Part shown: positions 17,698-27,056 of the stretch, in pieces
Layout of the letters: each line of letters begins with the position of its first letter
How positions within the stretch are numbered: the stretch's first letter is position 1
Source: Herbaspirillum sp. CF444
GTDB lineage: Bacteria; Pseudomonadota; Gammaproteobacteria; Burkholderiales; Burkholderiaceae_D
DNA length: 64,000 bases
Direction: 5' to 3'
Assembly (NCBI RefSeq): GCF_000282135.1
Contig: NZ_AKJW01000083.1
Location: 124,001 to 188,000 of the forward strand
Position numbers and translations under genes: made by a program
Notes under the pieces: model-generated
The model's database searches: none
Told to the model about the DNA's origin: nothing
The model's input: only the letters and a program-made list of their open reading frames with translations

Positions 17698-19089
17698 ATG
17701 ACTTTTTTTCAGATACGGACCATCGTCCGCACGCGCTACAAACTCATTCTGACGACCTTGCTGATCGTGATCGCGGCGACCGTCGCGGTGAGCCTCGCAT
17801 TGCCAAAAACCTATCGGGCAACGACCTCATTGCTGCTCAACTACAAGGGCACCGACCCCGTCTCCGGTCACGTTCTGGCGGCGCAACAGGTATCCGGATA
17901 CATGGCGACCCAAATGGACATCGTCACCAGCAGGAGCGTAGCGCTGAAAGTGGTTGACAATCTGGGGCTGGCCGACGACCCCAATGCCCAAAAACGCTTC
18001 CAGAAGGTCGCCAATGGCAACGTCCCAATGCGCGACTGGTTAGCCGATTCCTTGTTGAAGATGGTAGAGCTGGCACCTTCGAGGGAGAGCAGCGTGATCG
18101 AAATCAGCGCCAAAGGCAGCGATCCGAGATTCGTTGCCAGCGTTGCCAACGCCTTCGCCGCAGCCTATCAGCAGATCAACTTGCAGATCAAGCTGGCCCC
18201 TTTGCAGCAGGCTTCGCAGTATTTCTCGACGCAAGTCAAGACCTTGCGTAGCGCTTTGGAACAGGCGCAAAACAAACTCTCCAAGTATCAGCAAGATCAC
18301 GGTATCGTCAGCACGGACAGCAGTGTCGACGTCGCCACTGCACGTCTGAACGAATTGTCGACCCAACTGGTCCAGGCCCAGAGCCAGGCCATCGAAGCAT
18401 CCTCGCGCGGCAGCCAGGCCATGGGCCGCGATGGCAGGGATTCGCCGGATGTGGCGAGCAACATGCTGATCCAAAATCTGAAAGCGTCTTTGGCGCAAGC
18501 GCAAGCGAAGTTCGCGATGCTGTCGCAAAACCTGGACCACAACCATCCTCAGTACCAGGCCGCCAAAGCTGAAGTCGACAGATTGCAGGCCGCACTAAAT
18601 AACAGCATCAGTTCAACCAATAACAGCGTGGCCAATAACGGCCGTATCTTGCGCCAGCGCGAAGCAGAAATACGTGCAGCCTTGGATGCACAGACTACCA
18701 AGCTGCTGCAGATGAATCGGGCGCGCGATGAATTGTCGGTGCTCAGCAAGGATGTGGAGAACGCCCAGCACGCCTATGACGCTGCCGCGCAGCGGCTGGC
18801 CCAGACCGACCTGGAAGGTAATGCCAACCAATCCGATGTGGTGCTGCTGAATCCAGCCGTGATCCCAGCACGACCGGCCAGCCCGAATATCGCGCTCAAT
18901 GCCGTGCTGGCAGTATTGCTTGGCGCCACGTTGGGCCTGGCACTGGCGATCCTGGCTGAACTGACCAACCGGCGCGTGCGATCCAGCGACGACTTGCTGA
19001 CCGTATTGCAAGCGCCAGTGCTGGGAGCCGTCGCCTGGAAAAAACCGGTACGCAAGTCTGGATTTCCAAATATGTTTTTATCGCATTGA
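17698..19089 (+). CDS. epsF: Chain-length determinant protein EpsF (Wzz/PCP type)
   Basis: This 463-residue polysaccharide co-polymerase has two transmembrane helices, at about 18-36 and 400-420. They flank a long periplasmic region with coiled coil (about 170-370; FSTQVKTLRSALEQAQNKLSKYQQ). A Pro-rich PARPASPN motif lies just before the second helix, typical of PCP proteins. It controls polymer length with the polymerase and the kinase partner EpsG. It has no ATPase domain of its own; the kinase is the separate gene downstream. Confidence 0.9.
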   Translation: MTFFQIRTIVRTRYKLILTTLLIVIAATVAVSLALPKTYRATTSLLLNYKGTDPVSGHVLAAQQVSGYMATQMDIVTSRSVALKVVDNLGLADDPNAQKRFQKVANGNVPMRDWLADSLLKMVELAPSRESSVIEISAKGSDPRFVASVANAFAAAYQQINLQIKLAPLQQASQYFSTQVKTLRSALEQAQNKLSKYQQDHGIVSTDSSVDVATARLNELSTQLVQAQSQAIEASSRGSQAMGRDGRDSPDVASNMLIQNLKASLAQAQAKFAMLSQNLDHNHPQYQAAKAEVDRLQAALNNSISSTNNSVANNGRILRQREAEIRAALDAQTTKLLQMNRARDELSVLSKDVENAQHAYDAAAQRLAQTDLEGNANQSDVVLLNPAVIPARPASPNIALNAVLAVLLGATLGLALAILAELTNRRVRSSDDLLTVLQAPVLGAVAWKKPVRKSGFPNMFLSH

Positions 19090-19126
19090 TCGCCATACAT
19101 CCAGACCAGCTTGACAGGGAGCCCAC

Positions 19127-20008
19127 ATGAACAAACCTATGCATTCCATACTGAGCACCGCCAACACAGCGTCATCATACAAGGACTCGCACATCGGCCA
19201 CATGCTGGTTGAGCAAGGCAAGCTCACACTGCAGCAGGTCGAAACGGTGCGTCTGATGCAAAAACGCGAGGGCCTGCGTTTCGGCGAGGCGGCAAAACGT
19301 CTCGGCTTGATCTGTGAAGATGATATCCAGCAAGTGTTGTCGCGTCAGTTCGACTATCCCTACCTGCAAGATGGCAGCGGCAATTTTCCATCGACGCTGA
19401 TCGCCGCTTACCGTCCGTTCAGCGTGGAGGTCGAAGAATTGCGTTCAATACGCAGCCAGCTGATGTCGCGCTGGTTCAGCGCCAGCCGCAAGAAACTCGC
19501 CATTGCCAGTGTCAACTCTGGCGACGGCACCAGCTTGCTGACAGCCAACCTGGCCGTGGTCTTTGCGCAACTGGGAGTACAGACGCTGGTGGTCGATGCG
19601 AATTTGCGTGCCCCGCGTCAGCATCATATTTTCAATCTGCCGACCCAGAGCGGATTAGCCGATGTCTTGGCTGGGCGCAGCGACCTGAACATGATCGAGA
19701 TGATTGATTCATTTGTCGATCTGTCGCTGTTACCAGCCGGATCGCCCGCCCCCAATCCGCAGGAATTGCTCAACCGCGCCAGCTTCAATGCGATCAATCA
19801 AACCCTGTGCGAACGCTTCGACGTCGTCTTGTACGACACCCCCGCGTTGCTCAGCGCGGGCGATGCCTTGGCTGTCGCCGCGCGTGCCGGTGGCGTATTG
19901 CTGGTGATCCGCAAAGACCATACGCGGATCAGCGATCTTGCCAACGTCAGCGATCAGTTGCGGCACAGCGGCGCCGAAATCGTCGGTTCTGTCATGGTGA
20001 GTTTCTGA
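19127..20008 (+). CDS. epsG: Chain-length determinant tyrosine-kinase-like protein EpsG
   Basis: The 293-residue cytoplasmic protein has an N-terminal MshEN-like domain (about 20-80, HMLVEQGKLTLQQVETVRLM) and a BY-kinase/ParA-type ATPase domain. The Walker A position reads NSGDGTSLL, which lacks the invariant lysine (GxxGKS/T expected). Walker A' is VDANLRAP and Walker B is VVLYDTP. The C-terminus is not Tyr-rich. It may therefore bind nucleotide weakly or act structurally as the EpsF partner. The stop overlaps the next start (TGATG). Confidence 0.85.
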   Translation: MNKPMHSILSTANTASSYKDSHIGHMLVEQGKLTLQQVETVRLMQKREGLRFGEAAKRLGLICEDDIQQVLSRQFDYPYLQDGSGNFPSTLIAAYRPFSVEVEELRSIRSQLMSRWFSASRKKLAIASVNSGDGTSLLTANLAVVFAQLGVQTLVVDANLRAPRQHHIFNLPTQSGLADVLAGRSDLNMIEMIDSFVDLSLLPAGSPAPNPQELLNRASFNAINQTLCERFDVVLYDTPALLSAGDALAVAARAGGVLLVIRKDHTRISDLANVSDQLRHSGAEIVGSVMVSF

Positions 20009-21264
20009 TGGACGGGAGCCAGATCATGCAGCCGGGGCAGATGGCCGGCAGCCCGGCTCAGGCTCAGCTCCGTCTGGCCACACCGGCTTTCTGGATACTG
20101 CTGAGCGCGCTGACTTATCAGGCCTTGCTGTGCGCGATTCACACCAATCTGCACAACATCTCCATGACCGATGTCGCGCTGGCCGAAGCGGTCATCTATC
20201 TCGCCTGCATCGTCATACTGGCGCGGCGCGTCCAGCTCGAACTGCTGGTCATCGGCAGTCTCACGGCGGCCTATCTGTTGCTGTGGGCAATCTTGCGCAA
20301 TCAGCTCGATCCCAAGGGATTCCGGGATGTGATGATTCCCATCCTGTTTTATGGCCTGGGGCGGCAACTGGGCAGCGTGCCATACGCCGACCGCCTGCTG
20401 AAGTGGATGATTGCACTGGTGCTGGTGTTCGGTTTTTTCGAATTGTTTTTACTGGACTGGTTTTCCCGCATCTTCAATATCTTTTCCTACTACGTGAGCC
20501 AGGGCGGTCTGGCGGCAGGTTCCAACTGGGCCAAGGATAGCGTACTGGGATTGAACGGCATCCGGCCGGAAGGAATCGGCCGCACCATCTTGCCATCCCT
20601 GCTCGGCAACCATCGCATCTCGTCCATTTTTCTGGAGCCGGTATCGTTGGGAAATTTTGCCGTCATCGTCGCTGCCTGGGGGCTGGTCAAGAGCCGCGAA
20701 CAGATCAAGGAGACGGCTTTTTTCGTGCTGGCTGCCGCCGTCATGATCGCCTTGAGTGACTCGCGCTACGGCATGATTACAGTGGCGCTTCTGGTGCTGC
20801 TGCGTTGCCTGCCTCTGGGGAAACACCACGCATGGATGATGCTCTTGCCGGCGGTCTGCGTTGCCCTGCTGATTTTTCTGGCAACTTATTTTGGCACCCA
20901 GTATGGCGACAATATCGTCGGCCGCCTGTATGTCAGCGGTCGGACCTTGCAGAGCCTGGACCTGCCCATGATCTTCGGCCTGGATGGCTTCAACACCAAT
21001 TACGGCGACATGGGCTATCCCTCCCTGCTCACCCGACTGGGCTTGCTGCTCTGCCTGTTTCTGTGGGCCGCGTTCTGGATGATCAACATGCAGGACCCGC
21101 GCGGCGCACGTCTGCGCGCATCCGTCACGGTCTATATCTCACTAATTCTATGCGTCAGCGGAACGTCTCTTTTTGCATTAAAAACTGCCGGAATTTTATG
21201 GTTTCTGATCGGCTGCATGGCAAGCCGTCAGAGTGATGAAAAGGAAAATCGACATGCCTATTAA
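20008..21264 (+). CDS. Wzy-like polysaccharide polymerase / O-antigen ligase family membrane protein
   Basis: The 418-residue protein has about ten to twelve transmembrane helices and a long periplasmic loop in the middle (about 155-210, with NGIRPEGIGRTILPSLLGNHRISSIFLEP), as in Wzy/WaaL proteins. It probably polymerises lipid-linked repeat units in the periplasm. The ATG at 20008 overlaps the epsG stop. An in-frame ATG at 20026 with GGGAG seven bases upstream is an alternative start. In clusters with similar eps genes this position often holds exosortase B, which is absent here. Confidence 0.8.
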   Translation: MDGSQIMQPGQMAGSPAQAQLRLATPAFWILLSALTYQALLCAIHTNLHNISMTDVALAEAVIYLACIVILARRVQLELLVIGSLTAAYLLLWAILRNQLDPKGFRDVMIPILFYGLGRQLGSVPYADRLLKWMIALVLVFGFFELFLLDWFSRIFNIFSYYVSQGGLAAGSNWAKDSVLGLNGIRPEGIGRTILPSLLGNHRISSIFLEPVSLGNFAVIVAAWGLVKSREQIKETAFFVLAAAVMIALSDSRYGMITVALLVLLRCLPLGKHHAWMMLLPAVCVALLIFLATYFGTQYGDNIVGRLYVSGRTLQSLDLPMIFGLDGFNTNYGDMGYPSLLTRLGLLLCLFLWAAFWMINMQDPRGARLRASVTVYISLILCVSGTSLFALKTAGILWFLIGCMASRQSDEKENRHAY

Positions 21265-22375
21265 AGTCACACATATCGTGCGCCAATATGCCCCCTCCAT
21301 CGGTGGCATGGAAAATGTGGTTCAGAATATTGCCCGCCTGCAGCGCGAGCAGCACGGACAGCTTCCCAGGATAGTTACGCTCAATCGCCTGTTCAGGAAC
21401 TCTGCCGAACTGCTCGAACCGGAAGCCTTGATCAACGGCGTCGGCGTCGTGCGACTGCCGTATCACGGTACCAGCCGATACCCCTTTTGCCCGCAAGTTC
21501 TGGGGCATCTGGAAGACGCCGATGTAATACATGTGCATGGCATCGATTTCTTCTTTGACTACCTGGCCGCTACCAAACAACTGCACAAACGGCCGCTGGT
21601 GGCATCCACGCATGGCGGTTTTTTTCACACCAAGTTTGCATCCGGGCTCAAGCGGCTCTATTTCAATACCATCACGCGCGCTTCCTGCATGGCTTACGAC
21701 AAGATCATCGCCACCAGCGACAACGACGGCGATATTTTCCGCGACATTGTCAAATCGCCGAAACTGAGTGTGATCGAGAACGGCGTCGATGTCGAGAAAT
21801 ACCGGGATCATTCGTCAGTTGAATCGACCCGGACGCTGATCTATTTCGGCCGCTGGTCGGCCAACAAAGGCTTGCTGGAAATGCTGGACCTGTTCAAACA
21901 ACTGGCCACGCGCGAATCTGGCTGGAAACTGATCATCGCCGGCCGCGAATACGATCTCGGCGCGGAGCAATTGCGGGACTTGGTGGTGCAACAGCATTTG
22001 ACGGCGGCCGTGCAGATTGTTGCGAATCCTTCCGATCATGAATTAGCGGCCTTGATCCGCCAATCCAGCTATTTCATCTGCCTGTCCCGGCACGAAGGTT
22101 TCGGCATCGCGCCGATTGAAGCAATGAGCGCCGGACTGATTCCGATATTGAGCGATATTCCGCCGTTTCGCCATCTGCTCGAACACGCCCCCGCCGGTTT
22201 AGTACTGACGCAAGAAAATGTGGCGGCCAAGGTTGCGCAAATAGCCAGGCTGCACGAAGAAATAAGGTCTGATTACGCACGCCGGCGCGCGCAAGTGCAG
22301 TCGTTCGTCGAACGCTATAGCTGGCGGCGTATCGCGACCAAGTATGTCGACGTCTATCAAGACTTGCTGAATTGA
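21254..22375 (+). CDS. Family 4 glycosyltransferase
   Basis: This is a GT-B fold enzyme of 373 residues. The N-terminal part has YAPSIGGMENVV and the DVIHVHG motif. The C-terminal half has YFGRWSANKGLLEM and the donor-binding SRHEGFGIAPIEAMSAGL with the EX7E pair. AAGGA lies eight bases before the ATG at 21254; an upstream ATG at 21233 is also in frame. It overlaps the polymerase gene by 11 bases. Family members use GDP- or UDP-sugars. GDP-mannose is plausible because manC and manB close the cluster. Confidence 0.9.
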   Translation: MPIKVTHIVRQYAPSIGGMENVVQNIARLQREQHGQLPRIVTLNRLFRNSAELLEPEALINGVGVVRLPYHGTSRYPFCPQVLGHLEDADVIHVHGIDFFFDYLAATKQLHKRPLVASTHGGFFHTKFASGLKRLYFNTITRASCMAYDKIIATSDNDGDIFRDIVKSPKLSVIENGVDVEKYRDHSSVESTRTLIYFGRWSANKGLLEMLDLFKQLATRESGWKLIIAGREYDLGAEQLRDLVVQQHLTAAVQIVANPSDHELAALIRQSSYFICLSRHEGFGIAPIEAMSAGLIPILSDIPPFRHLLEHAPAGLVLTQENVAAKVAQIARLHEEIRSDYARRRAQVQSFVERYSWRRIATKYVDVYQDLLN

Positions 22376-23496
22376 TGGTGGCAGCGATGGATCAGCCAAG
22401 AAATCACGACAGAATCGACGCCATCACGGGATTGCGTGGCATGGCCGCACTGCTGGTGGTGTATGGCCACAGCGTGGAATGGTTTGCACTGCCATGGAAA
22501 AACCATTTATCCGGAGAACTCGGCGTGATGATTTTCTTCTCGCTCAGTGGTTTTTTGATGGCCTATCTATATCTGGACAAGCAATTCTCGATCACGACAG
22601 TCACTGAATATGGCATCCACAGATTTTCCAGAATTGCGCCTGCTTATTTGATCATTTTGCTGGCGTCCTTTTTCATCTATACACAGCTTGATCCGCATTT
22701 TGTCTACAACATATCTGAACAAAACATCCTGCGCCATCTGCTCTTCTCGGGCAACGTATCGGTATTCTGGAGTATCACGCCCGAGGTTGAATTCTATTTC
22801 CTGTTTGTGTTGTTCTGGGCTGCCGTCAGCCGCTACCGGAGCCGGAGGGAGCTGTTCCCGCTACTGCTGCTGGTGCTGTGCAGTCTGATTTTGTTGTCGT
22901 ATCGGGCTTCTTTTCCAGGCACCTTCCTGGGCTCGAAACTGCATTATTTTCTGTTCGGCGCCGGTGCCGGCATGCTCCGCTCGGTCGTCAGATCCGATCA
23001 GCAGCGAGACCGCACGTCACTGAGCTTGCTGCATGCCGTGCTGGCCGTCTCGCCCATATTGATTCTCTGCGGCTGGCTGCCGCTGGCTTTTTCCAGCAAC
23101 AACACCTTCTATGACAGCGTTCTGAGCGCCGTTTTCGGTGCCTTGATCGTGTTTTGCCTGTCGTTTCCATCCGCACTCGGGGCGATCGTTTTTGAAAACA
23201 AATTCATCCTCTTGTGCGGGGAATGCAGTTTTTCCATTTATCTGCTGCACATGCCCGTGATTTATCTATTTCATCAGTGGCATCCGGAACCCTTGCAATC
23301 CCCCCTGCAACTCTTGTTACTGGCGCCGTTTATCGCGCTGGTCCTGCTGTTTTCCTGGCTCAACTATCGCTTCGTCGAGCGCCCCGGAGCACGGCTCATC
23401 AAATCCACGGGGAAGACTCTGCAGCACAAAGTCCTGCCATTTTTTGCGCTGGCGGACGACACCCCCGCTGTGCCTACCGAAAGTGAGATCAGATGA
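22375..23496 (+). CDS. Acyltransferase 3 family membrane protein
   Basis: The 373-residue OafA/YrhL-type protein has ten or so transmembrane helices. It carries the family signature (ITGLRGMAALLVVYGHS near residue 18) and the conserved Arg of FSRIAPAYL. The FFSLSGFLMAY motif is present, as is the C-terminal FSIYLLHMPV. Such proteins O-acetylate (or otherwise acylate) surface polysaccharides using cytoplasmic acyl-CoA. The start overlaps the preceding stop (TGATG). Confidence 0.9.
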   Translation: MVAAMDQPRNHDRIDAITGLRGMAALLVVYGHSVEWFALPWKNHLSGELGVMIFFSLSGFLMAYLYLDKQFSITTVTEYGIHRFSRIAPAYLIILLASFFIYTQLDPHFVYNISEQNILRHLLFSGNVSVFWSITPEVEFYFLFVLFWAAVSRYRSRRELFPLLLLVLCSLILLSYRASFPGTFLGSKLHYFLFGAGAGMLRSVVRSDQQRDRTSLSLLHAVLAVSPILILCGWLPLAFSSNNTFYDSVLSAVFGALIVFCLSFPSALGAIVFENKFILLCGECSFSIYLLHMPVIYLFHQWHPEPLQSPLQLLLLAPFIALVLLFSWLNYRFVERPGARLIKSTGKTLQHKVLPFFALADDTPAVPTESEIR

Positions 23497-24590
23497 TAAA
23501 GCTCCTATCGGCCACGGCAACAGCCATGGCACAAATCACGGCACACAAATGCCCTTGGCAATGGCCCGCCATAGGCAGCCATGTACGACGCATGCTCGGT
23601 CTGGCGCTATTGGCTGCCTGCTTCCTGTCCGGCCATGCGGCCGTGGCTGCCTGCCTGGACGGCAAGCGGCTGGCAGGTGTCAACCTGAGCGGGCCGGAGT
23701 TCGCCGCCGACAAATTGCCTGGAACGGTCTTCAAAGACTACGGCTATCCCGATCCCGACGACATGCGTCACTTTCAATCCGCAGGCATGAACGCATTCCG
23801 CTTGCCGTTCCTGTGGGAAAGGATACAGCCGCAATTATTCGGTCCACTGGATGAAGCGGAAGTGCAACGAATGGAACAAACCGTCGCTACCGCCCGTTCG
23901 CTAGGCGCCTGCATCATCCTTGATGTGCATAACTTTGGCGAATATCGCGGCAAGCCGCTCGACTCGTCGGCGGTACCGCGCAAGGCATTTTTCGACTTGT
24001 GGAGCCGGCTTCTGGCCCGTTTCAAGGACCCCGAAAACACCGCTTTCGGCTTGATGAACGAGCCCAGCAAACTGCCGATTGCAGCATGGGCAGGAGTGGC
24101 ACAGGAAACGCTTGGCATCTTGCGCAAAAACGGATCGCGCCATCTGATCTTGGTCGCCGGCGGCAACTGGAGCGGCGCCCATTCCTGGTTCGCGAAAGAG
24201 CAAGGTGTATCGAATGCGGATGCCTTCAGCCAGTTTCACGACCCGGCCAACAATTACCTGATCGAAGTGCATCAATACGCGGATGCCGATTTCTCCGGCA
24301 CCCAAAAAAGTTGTATCGATCCTGGCCGCCTGAATGCGGCCATGAGCGCGATCACCACATGGGCCAAGGCGACCAAACAGCGTTTGTTCCTGGGTGAGTT
24401 CGGTGTCGCCGCCACGCCACCCTGCCTGCAGGCGTTGAGCGCCATCGTGGGAGGCATGCAGGACCGCGCAGCCTGGGGCGGCTGGACCTATTGGACCAGC
24501 AGCAAATGGCTGGGCGACTATCCGTTCAACCTGGAACCGGACAGCAATGGCGACAAGCCGCAGATGGCCATTTTGAAAACCGGCCTGTAG
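23493..24590 (+). CDS. Secreted glycoside hydrolase family 5 (endoglucanase-like)
   Basis: The 365-residue protein has a signal sequence (HVRRMLGLALLAACFLSGHAA, cleavage near residue 53) and a GH5 barrel. The acid/base is in LMNEP (Glu at about 190) and the nucleophile is in GEFG (Glu at about 302). The conserved WTYWTSS follows. In EPS clusters such enzymes trim or release polymer during export. The first ~33 residues before the signal may be untranslated if the real start is the ATG at 23592. It overlaps the acyltransferase by four bases. A beta-1,4-glucan or mannan bond is possible; the true target is unknown. Confidence 0.88.
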   Translation: MIKLLSATATAMAQITAHKCPWQWPAIGSHVRRMLGLALLAACFLSGHAAVAACLDGKRLAGVNLSGPEFAADKLPGTVFKDYGYPDPDDMRHFQSAGMNAFRLPFLWERIQPQLFGPLDEAEVQRMEQTVATARSLGACIILDVHNFGEYRGKPLDSSAVPRKAFFDLWSRLLARFKDPENTAFGLMNEPSKLPIAAWAGVAQETLGILRKNGSRHLILVAGGNWSGAHSWFAKEQGVSNADAFSQFHDPANNYLIEVHQYADADFSGTQKSCIDPGRLNAAMSAITTWAKATKQRLFLGEFGVAATPPCLQALSAIVGGMQDRAAWGGWTYWTSSKWLGDYPFNLEPDSNGDKPQMAILKTGL

Positions 24591-24664
24591 GCCGTGTCCA
24601 TATCCATGTATTGGATGAAACAAGCGATGTAGCACTGATGCACAACACGCACGAAGGGAACACG

Positions 24665-25501
24665 ATGAAATTTTCACTGGTGTTGGCCACGCTGGGACGC
24701 ACTGACGAGGTTGCACGGTTTTTAGTGTCGCTGCACGCCCAGGACTATCGAAATTTCGAGCTGATCGTCGTCGATCAGAATGACGATGATCGTCTGCTTC
24801 CACTGATGGCCATGTATGGCGAAAAAATGCAGATCCGGCATCTCCGCTCGGCTGCACGCGGCGTCTCGCGCGCTCGCAATACCGGTCTGCCGCTGGCGAA
24901 AGGTGACGTGATTGCTTTTCCCGATGACGATTGCTGGTATCCGGACGGCTTACTGACACAGGTGGCCGCCGTCTTGCACCAGCATCAGGAGCTCGATGGC
25001 ATTACCGGACGCTTCACCGACGGCAGCGGCCGTACCGAAGGCCGCTGGCTGAGGCGCAGCATGCTGCTGGACCGCTATAACGTCTGGCGCGGCGCGATCG
25101 AATTCAGTATTTTTCTGCGCCGGAAGGTCGTGGAGACAGTCGGCCAGTTCGATGAATCGCTGGGTGTCGGCGCCGGCACCGAATGGGGTGCGGCAGAGGG
25201 AACCGACTATCTTCTGCGCAGCCTGCAGCACGACTTCAAGTTGAAATATCTGCAAGAAATAACGCTGCACCATCCAGTGAAAACCGCCAACTTCGACGAC
25301 AGCGCCTGCCACCGGCAAAAAAAATATGAGGCAGGCATTGGCCGCGTGATGCGCATCAACGCCTATCCGTTCTGGTATTTCCCCGGCACCTGCCTGCGCA
25401 CCTGCGGTGGTGCATTGCTGGCCATGGCGGGCGGCAATTTTCTCAAAGCACACTTCAAATACGTCAGCGTGCTGGCGCGCGTACAAGGATGGCGAAAATG
25501 A
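24665..25501 (+). CDS. Family 2 glycosyltransferase
   Basis: The 278-residue GT-A enzyme begins MKFSLVLATLGRTDEV, with VVDQND at 36-40 and a metal-binding DDD at 87-89 (FPDDDCWYPDG). The start is set by AAGGG about seven bases upstream. An open frame continues upstream through the GH5 stop but has no homology. A C-terminal amphipathic stretch may contact the membrane. It overlaps the flippase gene by up to 13 bases, so the two are probably coupled. Confidence 0.88.
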   Translation: MKFSLVLATLGRTDEVARFLVSLHAQDYRNFELIVVDQNDDDRLLPLMAMYGEKMQIRHLRSAARGVSRARNTGLPLAKGDVIAFPDDDCWYPDGLLTQVAAVLHQHQELDGITGRFTDGSGRTEGRWLRRSMLLDRYNVWRGAIEFSIFLRRKVVETVGQFDESLGVGAGTEWGAAEGTDYLLRSLQHDFKLKYLQEITLHHPVKTANFDDSACHRQKKYEAGIGRVMRINAYPFWYFPGTCLRTCGGALLAMAGGNFLKAHFKYVSVLARVQGWRK

Positions 25502-26985
25502 GCAAACAAGCTCCAACAGACATGAACGGCAACCTGGCATCCGGCTCGATCTGGTCGATCGTCGATAACCTCGCGCAGCAAGTGCTGTCGTTCCTGGCAT
25601 TTGCCGTGCTGGCGCGCTTTCTGGCACCGGATGCCTTCGGTTTGTTGACGGTGGCGCATCTGTTCATCTTGTTTACCCGGCTGGTCGTGTTCGACGCCAT
25701 CGCTATGCCCATCGTGCGCGCCCTGGCGCCGAACGACAGGCTGTATTCCTGGGTGTTTACCTGCTGCTCGATTGCCGGCTTGCTGTTGGCCATGACGATG
25801 TTTTTTTCGGCGGGACTGATCTCTTCCCTGTTTCGCACACAGGATCTGAAAGTCGTACTGCAGGGAATGAGCATCTCAATTTTCTTCTTCGGTCTGGTGC
25901 GTGCTTATGAAGCCAGACTGGTGCGCAATATGATGTTCCGGCAACTGGCAATCCGCTCGATCGTTTCGGTGATGATAGGCGGCGTCATTGGCATAGCAAT
26001 GGCGGCCAGTGGAGCGGGGGCGATGTCGCTGGTGGTGCAGCAGGTCACGGCATCCGGCCTGGCTCTGGTGCTGGTGGTGGCGCAAAGCCGATGGTTGCCG
26101 ACACTGGTGTTTGATCGCGCACTGCATGAAAAATACTGGGACGATATCCGCCAGGTCGGCATGAGCGGCTTGCTCAATTTTGCCAATGCAAACGGCGATT
26201 CTCTCTTAGTCAGTTTTTTGCTCGGACCTTACGCGACCGGCTTGTACAACCTGGCCAAGCGCGTGACCTCAGCAGTCTATCTGGTCATTACCAGTTCGAT
26301 GCAAAGAGTCGCCCTGCCGATGTTTTCCGATGCATTGGAAGATCGTATCGAGTTGCAGAATCGCTATCTGAAAATCATCGGCATCACTCTGTTTTTTATT
26401 CTGCCCTTGTTCTGTTTCCAGGGAGCGCTGGCCACACCGCTGGTGCAGATCGTATTCGGTGCGAAATGGTTGCCGGCAGCGCCGGTCATCGGTGTCCTGG
26501 CGCTTCTTTACATGCTCTCCTCGATTGTTCAGTTGAATGACTACCTGTTTTTTTCCCTCGGAAAAAATCGGCTGCCGGTATGGCTCAGCATCGCGCAATT
26601 GCTGCTGGCAATTACCTCCGCCGCCAGCGTCAGCCACTTCGGCCTGATCGGCATGAGTCTGTCGTTTTGCGGCGCCTATCTGGTGATATTCCCGGTTTCG
26701 CAGTGGCTATTGCATCGCGCGCTTGGCCTGAATTCACGCATGGTGTGGTTCGCACTGGCGCCACCTCTGGTGGCGGGCGTGGTGTTGTTGTTGGGATTGG
26801 AAGCTTATCTGGCGCTGATACCGCGACACTTCACCAGCCTGACGTTGGCAGGCGGCATTGTGCTGGCTTGCCTGTTATATCCGCTGACGGTCGCTGTGAC
26901 CGGATGGCGTATCAGGAGCCGCAACGCTTCCTGGCATGCCCTGCTGCAGTCAGTCTTGCGGCCGCTCCGCACAGGTACACGCTAG
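25489..26985 (+). CDS. Wzx-type polysaccharide flippase
   Basis: The 498-residue protein has 12-14 predicted transmembrane helices and the N-terminal pattern SIWSIVDNLAQQVLSFLAFAVLARFLAPDAFG of PST/MATE-family flippases. It would turn undecaprenyl-linked repeat units to the periplasm for polymerisation by the Wzy-like protein at 20008. ATGs at 25489 and 25498 are both in frame; the second has AAGG nine bases upstream. Presence of both Wzx and Wzy points to a Wzy-dependent rather than a synthase pathway. Confidence 0.92.
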   Translation: MAKMSKQAPTDMNGNLASGSIWSIVDNLAQQVLSFLAFAVLARFLAPDAFGLLTVAHLFILFTRLVVFDAIAMPIVRALAPNDRLYSWVFTCCSIAGLLLAMTMFFSAGLISSLFRTQDLKVVLQGMSISIFFFGLVRAYEARLVRNMMFRQLAIRSIVSVMIGGVIGIAMAASGAGAMSLVVQQVTASGLALVLVVAQSRWLPTLVFDRALHEKYWDDIRQVGMSGLLNFANANGDSLLVSFLLGPYATGLYNLAKRVTSAVYLVITSSMQRVALPMFSDALEDRIELQNRYLKIIGITLFFILPLFCFQGALATPLVQIVFGAKWLPAAPVIGVLALLYMLSSIVQLNDYLFFSLGKNRLPVWLSIAQLLLAITSAASVSHFGLIGMSLSFCGAYLVIFPVSQWLLHRALGLNSRMVWFALAPPLVAGVVLLLGLEAYLALIPRHFTSLTLAGGIVLACLLYPLTVAVTGWRIRSRNASWHALLQSVLRPLRTGTR

Positions 26986-27056
26986 CGCAGCAAGGTCTTA
27001 GCAATGAGTTTTCCCTGTTGAATCAATGCTTGATATTGCCAATGAAGGAGTACACC

